In this document: in pieces, positions 54,082 through 64,000 of the stretch | How the letters are laid out: the number at the start of each line of letters is the position of its first letter | How positions within the stretch are numbered: the first letter of the stretch is position 1 | NCBI GenBank assembly: GCA_015501595.1 | Contig: JADNRX010000152.1 | Span: 59,096 to 123,095, forward strand | DNA length: 64,000 nucleotides | DNA from: Hymenopellis radicata | Taxonomy: Eukaryota; Basidiomycota; Agaricomycetes; Agaricales; Physalacriaceae | Direction: 5' to 3' | Notes under the pieces: generated by a model | Told to the model about the DNA's origin: nothing | Database searches by the model: none | Seen by the model: the letters and a program-made list of their open reading frames with translations, nothing else | Translations under genes and position numbers: made by a program

Positions 54082-56577
54082 CTAGATACCACGCCTCTGC
54101 AGAGACTTGTTAGATGCGTATGGGGTGGAAGGAGTAGACATACTGTCAGCTTCGGGTATCCGATCGGCTACTGTATTGCCGTCACCCAACCAATGAAATC
54201 TGTTCTTGGACTTGGGCAAGCGCTCGTACGTGAAGTCCTCCCAACGAGGGTTCGCCAATGCGCGCGCCGCATGTGTACATGATCCTTCGAGAACATGAGC
54301 AACATCGGGGATATCATCAGGCGCCGGACAACGAACCTGGCCACAACGCCACAACACGACCTTCTTCCTTTCCGGCTTTATACCATGAGCGACATTTCTC
54401 ACCGAATACAGTCTGCATGGCAAGGACCGTGAGCCGTATGAATCGCAACGCGACTTTTACATACCGTAGGGAAATAGCTCTACGGATATCTGTCAGTATT
54501 TTGCTTCACGGCGTCACCGGTTATTGCTCACATCAATATACTCGTCGAAGTCAGCAACGGCTTCCGGCCGAGCCTCGATGCTCTTCAGTCGTTCACGCTG
54601 CAGCTTCAGCGTCGCTGCAACAACATAGTCAACCTGGCGCTCCGCAAGCAACAACAAGGATCCTGCGCCAACACCAGAGTTGGGTCCCAGACCCTGGAAC
54701 CAGTTGGGGAAGCCATCGACCGCCACGCTCATATACGTCCGTGGATGTGGCGTGTACTTAGACTCGAGGGTAACGCCATTTCGTCCGATGAGGTCGAACG
54801 GCAGATGCCCCGTGATATCGAAACCGGTGGCGCAAATAAGGACGTCTAGTTCGTGAAGCTTTCCGTCCGTTGTCTGAATACCGGTAGGTGTGACGCGCTC
54901 GATGCCGGTAGGAACGAAGTCGACCTGCGGGTATAATCGATTATTGATCAGTAAACGTGACAGAAAAGGAGAAAGGTCTGGATCCTACATTGTCCTCACA
55001 CAACGCTTCCAAATAGCCCGGGCCTGGGGTGAGGCGCCGACATGCAACGCCAAAGTCAGGAATAACTTTGCATGGAGATGATAAGCGATGGTAATAGTGG
55101 CGTTCCGAAATTTTTACTGACTGTGGTTCGCAATCCAGGGTTTCTTCGCAAGCCGCTTCTTCATCGTTTCTGTGAAGGCTGCTTTCCCGCCTATTTGCAG
55201 CGGGTTCCCTCGAAGAGTTGCAGCATGTGCGGACTAAACAAAATGTGAGCTATTTGAAGAATGAGAGTGGAATACTTACGTTTAAGTCGGATTCTATCTC
55301 CTTTCGATATTGCCTGTAATACTCTGGATCCTCGGCGAACTTGGCCTTCTGTTCTTCAGTGTACACATCTATTTCGGTCAGAGTCCAAATTCAGATTCGT
55401 TCAAGTAATATCACGACTTACAATTATCAGCCTTGTCGTCGTCGCCAGTCATCTTCACGATGTGCTCGCGCACAAAGTTGGCAGCGATCCACGTCTGTCC
55501 ACGAACAAAGTTGACAACATTCTTGACTCTAGGCTGAAGAGCAGGAACGAGTTGAATAGCCGACGAGCCCTAGAACAATCAAGTCCCAGTCAAAAAATGC
55601 GAAACAAAGCGAACAAAAAATCACACTAACAACACCGATGACGCCGACAGACTTGGTCCCCCAGCTCGCCACCGAATCCTGCCACTTCGCGTTCGGCCCT
55701 CCTTCCCCAGTTTCCCAAGCCGCGCTATGGATAATCTGGCCTCTAAAATCATTCAGCCCCGGAATATCCGGCCACGACCACCTGTGCAAAGTTCCCGTCC
55801 CCGTGAACAGCACATCACACGTATCCTCGACCTCTTCATACTGTACCTCTCCCGAGCCGCCGATGACTGGCCGCCGAATGGTCAGTCTCCATTTACCATC
55901 GGCCTCTGAATAGCGCCCGCGCATCATGCGATGCTGGAGCTTGATATACGGCATGAGTTTGTACTTGTCCACCACGCTCTCGAGATAGGTAAGAATTTCT
56001 GGGCCGGAGGAATAGAATGAGGACCAGTGGGGCTGCGGGTTTACGCGTTAGTATATTGAGACCGCCACAGTGGAGACGCGTCTTACATTTACGGCAAAGG
56101 TGAGCTGATACTGAGTTGTTGGTGGCACATTAGAGGCGCCAAGGACATCAGGAGAAAGAGACGCTTACGCAGTGAGACGGGATGTCACAAGTGAGGCCCT
56201 GCGGGGTTGTTGTGGATTAGCGAACGACGCCTGGGCCTTCGAGAAGACGCTTACTGGGTACTTGTTGTGGAACCAAGTTCCACCGACACCAGCAGCTGCT
56301 TCGTAGATCGTGAGGTCGACGTTCTTCACCTTCTGAAGGAACCTAGAAGAATGATGAAGGTTAAGAAGATCAACTAATGGCTGGGTAGGATGGACCTTAT
56401 CCCAGCGATGATACCTATAGTACGCTGACTGAGCACGACATGCAGACGAGGAGACCGACGCGTACCGCTATAACCAGCCCCGACTACCACAACCTTCATA
56501 GGCCGGTGTTCATCGATGCTAAAGTTTCCCAACTGGAAGGTATTGTCCGCGACGCCGTTTGTATTCGAATGGTCCAT
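54082..56577 (-). CDS. Baeyer-Villiger-type flavin monooxygenase
   Basis: These enzymes use FAD and NADPH to insert oxygen into ketones or to hydroxylate substrates. The ATG at 56577 leads to VVVVGAGYSG (first GxGxxG, FAD site), split by an intron, then GIRFLQKVKNVDLTIYE. GGTWFHNKYPGLTCDIPSHC follows, as in the family. The Baeyer-Villiger fingerprint F-x-G-x3-H-x3-W is present as FRGQIIHSAAW. The second dinucleotide site is GVIGVGSSAIQLVP (NADPH). LDVLICATGFDITGHLPF is the family's ATGF(D) motif. The C-terminus reads GPNSGVGAGSLL and WYKAGKEEGRV. About ten short introns are needed; the last ones were traced (near 54540-54270) and the frame fits. The substrate cannot be told. The gene follows DPH4 tail to tail. 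Confidence 0.88.
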
Positions 56578-57104
56578 CTGAGCGTGCGCTTCTGAGTCGA
56601 TGAGGTACGATGGGAAAACAACATCCTCACGGCTCGGTATTTATCGCAAATAGCTCAGCTGGCATTTCCCAAAGCGTACTCTTTAGTCACGGGTCGCAGA
56701 TGAATACCATTACAGAGATCATCATGAATCCACTCACTCTCACTGGTAATCCCGCGAAAGCACTGCAAGACCTACACAATACGAGCTTAGTTCTGCGACT
56801 GCGCTGACCTAGAGTGACAAAGACAGGCTATTAAGATTCACGGTGGGTTACAAGAAGAAGAAGCGCGTACCCACAGGTATCCGGAGCTGATATCACGAGG
56901 TTTCTAACAACGTCTTCTTCGTGCCGCTTCGGGAAAAGTCAACAAATTATTGTTCGCAGGCCGTGTGCACTGCTTGTCATAGTACAAAAATGCGTAAATG
57001 GGGTGAATCTATAGTAAAATTACACACAGCGAAAACCAGTTTTCTTCTTGTATAAATAGAAGTAGAATAATGATACGAACTATTAGCATACTTGTAAGTT
57101 TATG

Positions 57105-58972
57105 TTAAACAGACTTGTTGAGGAACGCAGCGTTGTCTTGCGCCCTGTCGCACTTTTGAGCGATCGACATGGCGGCTTTCATGGCCTTTTCTACATCAGA
57201 TGCGGAAGCATTGTCGATAGGCGTATGTGAGAAGAGATCTGGACGCTGATTAGCTCCCTTGAATGACCTGGTGACAAACAGACGTACCCTTGAACAGCAA
57301 AGTATATCTCATGATCCTCTGCGTGGGTAAGATAGCCAAATCTCGCACAGCCGGGCCTCTGCGCTCCTTATGGACGCCATGGGTGGGAGTCGAGGGATTG
57401 CTGGATGTCAAAGCCTTAATCGAATTGATCCTCTTTCCCCACGAATTGACCCGTCTCTTGATGGACTTCCCATCAGCCGCGGCGTTCTGAGATGGTGATG
57501 CGCTGTTCGCACGTTCGCGTTTCGACGACGAACCAGAGTCGACGAAAAAGCCCCCGACCACCCCGCACCAGCTGACGAAGGCTGTCTCCAATTGGTCTGC
57601 AACCGACAAGAATGCGTTCGCGACCCCTTGTGCGCTCGGATTCCGTTCCATGCCGGACATGAGGGTTTCACTGACCTCCACGAGGGCCGGGAGGTAGGTC
57701 AGCATCAAGGGTGGCGGCGTGGTCAGCGTCTCGCTGGATGCGAGAGTGCGGAGCCCCAAAAGATAGTGGCGTTCGGTTCGGACTAGTTCTCGACAAATGA
57801 GGAGTGCACGACGAGCGGACTGCCATACTGCACTTAGGGCAGGGTCAGATAAACACGGCAGTGACGGCTTCAGTCGAGCCTGGGTGTCGTCCTCGTCTTC
57901 AGCCGGGCTGCCGACCCGAGATGTGGACGTTGCCTGTGGAGTGGTTGCATCAATTGGTCTACGCCACTCAGATTGCCACATCTTCTCGACAGTGCGCATC
58001 TTCTCCAACTCATCCAGTAGCATCTCGTCTGATATCCCATCATCCATTATGGCCATGGCAAGCGTCCAACGACGTCGATGGCCATGTTTGGGATCCCGAG
58101 GTCGTCGCGGAAGTTGGGCAAGCGCGCCAGGAGTTTGTAGGCAATCCGGGGAACCGTCTTCGTCGTCATCCGCGGAGCCAGACAGACTCCAGGTTGACTT
58201 CCACCCGTTTCGGAGGGACGTACTGGCGATGCCCATGGAGGAGTGAAAGAACGTGTCGCCGATGCTTGTCTTTGGCGGCTCGATAGGACTGGATTGTGAT
58301 GGAAATTCGCCAGTCCAAGCCAACGATACCAGCGCGTCTGTACTGGTATTAGGGTTTGGATATGGGGAACGTGCGACGCGATGGCGTGAACGCATAAACT
58401 TGATGCCGAGTCAATGCCTAGATTATTTTCAATTGATATGATGCTTACCTCGCGTTCTTTTGACGGCGATTGGAACTTGACGGTGCGGGTGATAATCTGC
58501 TCTCGAAACGTTGTCTGGGAGAGTGAAGCGGATGGGATCGATGGGAGTGAACTTCGTCTAGGTCGCCGTTTCCGCCCCATAGGTTCATAGCCTGTGGCCC
58601 TCCGAAGAAGGCTGACCGGTCTGGAAAAGAGGGAGTTGAATGGTGAGGTTTCTGAAGCAGCGTCCTTGGGCTTTGACTTCTTCAACTTGCGGTGTATAGA
58701 TGCAATTGGAGACGAGAGGGGATATCGAAGAGAGGTAGGGGAGCAGGCCTGCGGAAGGCCGGTTTGGCATCTACTCTTTCAGAGTCCAGGGAGGGAAAGC
58801 CGACTGAAGGGGGGCTTGCGATCAGGACATCGTGAGGAGTATCGTCCGTGGATGACAATGCGGAGAAGAAAGAACCGCCATCATTCGAGGACTCTGAGTC
58901 GGAGAAATGAGGAGACAACTCAGGCGTCGAGAGCGTGCTGGAGTTGCTCGTCAAGGAGAGACTGCGCTCCAT
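57105..58972 (-). CDS. RhoGEF (DH domain) protein, about 530 aa
   Basis: DH domains load GTP on Rho-type GTPases. The start is ATG at 58972 (MERSLSLTSNSS...). Introns can be placed from about 58785 to 58684 (GTAGAT...GCAAG), 58448-58399 and 57287-57239. The first half is Ser/Pro-rich and likely disordered. The DH domain begins near ARRALLICRELVRTERHYLLGL (first conserved region) and contains LPALVEVSETLMSGMERNPS. The third conserved region is LAILPTQRIMRYTLLFKDL followed by FSHTP, split by the last intron. No PH domain follows; the protein ends NKSV. A loop of about 70 residues, rich in Ser and basic residues, is inserted between the second and third conserved regions. Confidence 0.85.
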
Positions 58973-60538
58973 GAGGGAGCAGGTTGGAGGTGTGGAGGTG
59001 CATATGAAACCGATTTTGGGTATTTATGTAGCCAAGACACGGCGCACTGGTAAATTGATTTTGATGAACAGAGTTGCGTAGCACCGTGGTCCCAGTTGGT
59101 TATCGCCGAGCTGCACCGCAAAGTTTTGAGCAAGGAAAAAAGGCCATCAAGTGAATTGCCAACGCCTCAAGCCGAGCGCTAGCTACGATCCGGATAACTG
59201 CAAAGGAGAATGGAAAAGGCCTTTACTTTAGAGGCGTCTTTTCCGGCCACCAAAAAGACGACGCACATTCAGTTTGATACTCGTTCCCGCAGCTTTTGAG
59301 CGTGTAACCCGGACTGTTATTCCGTATTCATCGTATTTCATCCTGCGGGCCGCCGAAGGGAATGAAGCCGGTGCTATTTTCTAGTGATAAGGTGAATGCA
59401 ATGCTTGCTGAACACAATACCTGATGATGTTGGACTTGTTCAAACCGTTGTGTTGTTGAAGCCGCTTCACTTGGCAATGGTAAGGTAGATGCAGGGTGTG
59501 ATGCCTATCTTCCGAAAGATCGGGAAGCAAAGTTATTGCCATGGTTTGCAGCTAGCGGAAGGTCGTCGTGATGGTTGTTGAAAGAGTCAATTTCTGCCGT
59601 CGGCATCGCGTCGATCCCAAGAGCGCACCCATAGTAGACCCCAAACGACGACAAGGGAGTTACTTTGCTAATTTCAAGCTCAAGTAAAGTAGAGAAACTT
59701 TGTTCAAACTCAAGCCCGGTTCATTCGGTATGCCGGGGCCAGAATACCGATCGCGGTCGAAGCAGGAGCGCCAAAACAGAACAATTGCATGCGAAAGGCG
59801 CATTATTCGCCAGCTATTCACTACCGGCTGCGACGATTATAATCACATTCAGTCCAGCGCGAAATCGAGCATGCGTGGAACAGATCTCGCCCTGTGGTTC
59901 GTGAATGAGTTGTTACACATCAGCGCTCTCCCAGCGTGGAACCTATACTAACAAGTACAGTACTTGCCACAAGACCGAGATGAAGATCGTAAGAATTTAT
60001 ACCGCCCAAAGACTGACGGTCATTGCGGGCGGTTGTGGGCAGTGCGTTTTATTCGCAGCGCCACATCCAATCTCAGTCTTGTTCAGTTCCATAAGATAGC
60101 CTATGAGCCGAGGAGCGGCGTCCTCCATTTCCTAGCCACCATTCCAGCTGTCTTTATGCCATGCTGATGATTGTTTTCGTTCTAGGGCTTTTCAAGATAT
60201 CAGTATCACCTCCCTGTACAGGTAAACCAGTGTAGAAGTAAAATACACGCCTAGCTAACAGGGGGGCTAACTGGGCGGTAAGAATGTCACACAAATGGCG
60301 CTCATTACGGGCGCAAAGAGGTCGGCAAGTCTCGGTGCGGGAGCTCTTTAAGTTTCAGTACCGATAGTTAGCACCGATCACCGCGAACACGTGACACAAC
60401 TCTCTTTCATTTCGCCCTCATTCAGACGCCACTCGACAACATGGACGCGAAACCGTAGCAGATGCCATAGCCTCGATGCATTGACGAGCTTGGCGAGGCA
60501 ATCGAAAACGACATGCTCGACGAGTACATCAACTCCAT
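58973..60538. other. Intergenic, no intact gene
   Basis: Short frames only. The end (about 60430-60538) aligns with the 5' coding sequence of MYND copy D but with stops and shifts, so it is the decayed start of copy C. Confidence 0.5.
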
Positions 60539-62437
60539 ATGGTCGTCCTCAACGAGTTCCAGTTCTGCAAAGACCACGGAAACGAATATTGCACCAAGTG
60601 CGAGGGCGATACGCGGCTCTTGAACAATGAGGAACTGCCCAAATCTACATACGAAAGGCTGAAGAAGTCTATCTGGGCTGGGATAGATCCCGTGTACGTT
60701 TCTTCAGTGGCTTTGAACGAGGCTGTCTCATTGACCGAATCTTATGGCAGAAACGACCTCCGATATGCGACGTATATGCGCGGTTCAATCCCATTCCCAC
60801 CGGTGAAATCCACCCATCCCGGAGATCCAAATTGTACGCCTGCGAGCCTCACCGCGACATTGACTGTGAAAGGTGTTTCAACTGGGTGGAGATCTTGCAA
60901 GAGAAGGAGAAGGAAAGGCGCCGTTGTGGATCGAGGTCAGATTCTTGGTCTCCTGAAGTCAATGGGCATAGAGCTGTCGCCGAACACCAAGATGAAAGAC
61001 AACATGTTGGAAAAGAAACTGAGTGGCGCACTTACTGCCTCGCAATCCCTGTCCTCCTTTGGACCGTCTTCGCTAAATCCTTTGGAGCTCCCGTTATGGA
61101 CGGTAAGAGCTCTGAATTAAGACCAACTCTGTTCGAGAAACTCACAGTGCTTTAGGGCACGGGCAAGGCTTCAGCATTTGAAGCTATGCGTCGTACGAGC
61201 ATGACCGAATCGTCACGCAACTATGAAAACAAAGTGGCCGGAAAGCCAAACCCATTTCCTTTGTATACAAGCGCCTTCATGGACGCTCGCCAGACATGCA
61301 GGCATTTCGCGTACCATTTCGCAGCTGGCCGAAAGTCCTTGGTTATCAAAGACGAGGGCGGCTCGCAAACCATCTGTATTCGCGTAAGTGATTATTCCTG
61401 TCGATCAGGGGTCCTCTAAGCACTCGACAGCTGTTGGAAATATACAAGTTGGATAAAGACACACCTTTGATCTCCCTCATATACGAAACGGCTGCATTGA
61501 ACGAACCTATGAACACTATCGACTTCACTAGCCATTTTGCCAACGATAGCGGTGTCTCCCGAATCAACGCGACTGTCGAGGAGCAAGCGCTGTTCCGTAA
61601 ACTTCTAGCGGAGAACGCACGTCGTGTATCAGTCTCCTTCAACCCAAAGAAGGAAAGTTACGAGAAAACGTTCAGGCCGTCGTTCGTCGTGCCCATCGGT
61701 CCTATCAATCAGATCGACATTGGAAGGCTCACCTATAATACTGGATGCGAGATATGTGGCAACAAGACGACCAGCCGCTGCTCGCAGTGTCAGTCTGCAT
61801 CGTATTGTGGACCAGGTACCGTTCTGCCTCCGTCCGAGATACATCTACCTTCTTACTCACCATGACTTACAGTCTGCCAAAAGGCACACTGGCCAGAGCA
61901 CAGGGCAATGTGCAAGTCCTTGAAAGGCGGAACCTGGCAGACGATCAAGTTCCATACAAACATTCGCGTCGACGGCCAGCTTCTGACGTGCGCGCATATA
62001 AACCACCACGGCCGGTTGATTATACCATCGAAGCTAAATCAGACGAGATAGAGGTTCCCGTGAACGTCCACGGAGACCAGGCGTTTCTTATCAAGCTGCA
62101 GCGCCGTTTGTCCGAGCAAGAGATGACCTTGCCTTTCGTTTCCCCGGAATCGAGAAAGGCCGACGGGTATCAGTCGATTCTGGTGTACGATAGACAGCGC
62201 AGCTTTCGTGCGCACGTTTGGGATTTTACGAATGAGGGGGTTTACGAGAAGGTTCTTGGGCATATATGGGCTGAGGAGAATCAGAAGAAGATGTATAGGT
62301 GGGCAAAGAGGGTTGGGGATCATGAGTTGAGTGTTTGTTTAGATCGTTCACCAGTACCGTTCCTACTTGGTAGCAAGTTAGTCAAGGGTAAACCTGCGGA
62401 ATCAAATGCATTTTTTCAAATGGCAACGAACACGTGA
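60539..62437 (+). pseudogene. MYND-type zinc finger protein, copy C (frameshifted)
   Basis: Exon 1 has the FCKDHGNEYCTKCEGD module. Exon 2 has YACEPHRDIDCERCFNW, then breaks: after EILQEKEKER the frame must shift by one base (near 60920) to read ILGLLKSMGIELSPNTKM. Exon 3 is 61156-61383 (GTGKASAFEAMRRTS...TICIR) and exon 4 runs from 61432 to about 61814, with the first MYND half (CEICGNKTTSRCSQC). The second half (CQKAHWPEHRAMC) is after the intron. A second shift lies near 62000-62040, between IRVDGQLLTC and IEVPVNVHGDQAFLIKLQ. The C-terminal block (ILVYDRQRSFRAHV, MYRWAKRVGDHELSVC) is well kept. The N-terminal extension found in copy D is out of frame here. So at least three lesions exist. 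Confidence 0.75.
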
Positions 62438-62475
62438 CGGCATTATCTTCATTTTGCCTTCCATCACCGCAAATC

Positions 62476-64000
62476 ATGTTGGACGAGGACGCCATCGCCA
62501 ATGCGATGGCAGACGCATACATCTCCGCGATGAATGATGTCGACGATGCCATTGACAACGACACCATCGATGAGCTCGTCAACTCGTCAATGGTCATCAT
62601 AAATGGGTTTCAGTTTTGCAAAGATCACGGAAACGAGGCCTGTACTCCATGCGAAGGCGACTGCCGTTTGAATAACAACGATACACTACCGAAGAATCTC
62701 TACAACCGACTGAAAAGGACTGTCTGGGCTGGGATAAGTCCGCTTGTATGTATTTTATGTCTGATTGCACATTTACAGACCGATTTGACAGAGCCGTCCA
62801 CCGATAAACAATATCTATAAAAAATATAAACCGATACCCACTGGCGAACTCCATCCGACCCGGAGATACGAATTTTACGCCTGTCACGACCACCATGAGA
62901 TTGACTGTAATGTCTGTTTTGATTGGATGGAGGTCTTGGAAGGAAAGGAAAAGAAGGAGGAACCCGCTACCGATCGTCGTCTTATTCTCGGATTGTTGAA
63001 GTCCATGGGTGTGGAGTTACCACCGGACACGAAGATGAGGGACGAGGTGTTGGAGAAGAAGTTTAGCGCTGCCCTCACCGCTTCCCAGTCTCTTTCCTCT
63101 TATGGTGCTTCATCCATAAGTCCGGAGAAGCTGCCGCAATGGACGGTAAGTAGCCTGTTTATTCCATGATTGTACTTGACCAAATTCACTTTCTATCAGG
63201 AACTGGCAAAACGTCAGCATTTGAAGCGATGAATCGCGCCAGTGTAACAGAAACGCTACGCGCCCAAGAGTCGAAGCGTTCTGGAACGGCAGACCCCTTC
63301 CCTCTGTACGAAAACGCCTTCATGGACGCCCGGCAGACAAGCAGGCATCTAGCTCACAACTTCGAAAAAGGCCGCAATGCGTTAGTCTTGCGAGATAAAG
63401 ACAACGTGCAAGCTATCTGTATTCGTGTACGTCTCCAGCCCCAGGTTATCCACTTTCTGACCATTTCTACAGATGCTGGGTGTATACAAATTGGACAAGG
63501 ACACGCCGCTGATCTCTCTCATTTACGAAACGGTGACATACAGCAATCCCGATGAAATCGCGAACGTCCTCGATTTCATGTACCATCTTGGCAGCTACGG
63601 ACAGGCGGCCCAGATCCAAGCTACTCTCGAAGAACAAGCGCTCTTCCGTCAGCTACTTGCAGAAAACTCGCGTCGCGTATCGGCTAAATACAGGCCGCCT
63701 AAAGAAAGCTACGAGAAGACGTTCCAGCCCTCCTTCGTCGTGCCTATCGGTCCACTCAGCCAGATCGATATCGGAAAGCTCACACAACACCGGATGCGAA
63801 ATATGCGGCAACAAATCAACCAGTCGCTGTTCCCAGTGCCAGTCTGCGTCGTACTGCGGTCCAGGTAAGCACCCAGGCTCTACCCGAACTCATCCTCATC
63901 TCCCTCTCCCTCCTATCCAGCTTGCCAAAAGATACACTGGCCCGAACACAAGACCATGTGCCGCTCCTTGAAAGGGCGGGAGTGGGTGACGATCCAGATG
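62476..64000 (+). pseudogene. MYND-type zinc finger protein, copy D (frameshifted, cut by window end)
   Basis: The ATG at 62476 opens MLDEDAIANAMADAYISAMN, an acidic N-terminal extension. FCKDHGNEACTPCEGDCR follows, then (exon 2, to 63145) YACHDHHEIDCNVCFDW and ILGLLKSMGVELPPDTKM. Between exons 2 and 3 the splice phases disagree by one base: the acceptor ...TATCAG|GAACTGGC has one G fewer than the equivalent site in copy C. In exon 4 (from 63473), after QIDIGKLT, two bases are missing, so NTGCEICGNKSTSRCSQC is read in another frame. The last exon begins at about 63922 with CQKIHWPEHKTMC and leaves the window. Copies C and D are in tandem. Confidence 0.7.

Overview
This is a eukaryotic, basidiomycete-type window, most likely from an Agaricomycete. 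Genes are dense and on both strands. They are broken by many short introns (about 45-60 nt, GT..AG, CTAAC/CTAAT-like branch sites). The predicted proteins match families expanded in mushroom-forming fungi: MYND proteins, F-box proteins, DUF6534-like multi-pass membrane proteins and single-pass proteins with CRRR stop-transfer segments. The species cannot be named from the sequence alone.

Conserved housekeeping genes are a tRNA-Gly(GCC) with an intron, enolase (9.2-10.8 kb), dynactin p150Glued (11.8-16.2 kb), DASH subunit Dad3 (21.2-21.5 kb), COG8 (44.7-46.4 kb), the ubiquitin-like HUB1/UBL5 (46.6-46.9 kb), the diphthamide J-protein DPH4 (53.4-53.9 kb), a Baeyer-Villiger-like flavin monooxygenase (54.1-56.6 kb) and a RhoGEF/DH protein (57.1-59.0 kb). 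Their frames can be read through by splicing, with small irregularities in Dad3 and DPH4. COG8 and HUB1 are divergent over about 180 bp.

Between them lie accessory, duplicated and decaying genes. Two MYND genes sit at the left edge and two frameshifted relatives at the right edge. An F-box gene (22-23.6 kb) has a broken inverted copy at 31-32.6 kb, and a 5'-truncated LINE (24.1-27.8 kb) lies between them. A PD-(D/E)XK-like gene is decayed in two places (16.4 and 49.8 kb). There are also a GNAT pseudogene, three tandem single-pass membrane protein genes with frame lesions (48-53 kb), a hAT-like palindromic MITE, GCATAT palindrome clusters, and a 350-bp duplication whose internal segment is inverted in one copy.

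The most unusual gene is at 19105-20555. It is a six-exon gene with five consecutive homeodomain-like repeats. Each repeat is cut by a phase-2 intron in the same codon of helix 3, and none of the five keeps the near-invariant Asn51 of homeodomains. It looks like an exon-by-exon tandem expansion and is the best candidate here for something undescribed.

Single-base indels recur in accessory genes but are rare in the housekeeping genes. This favours true decay over assembly error, but raw reads should be checked. All gene models are hand-spliced from the sequence without transcript evidence.
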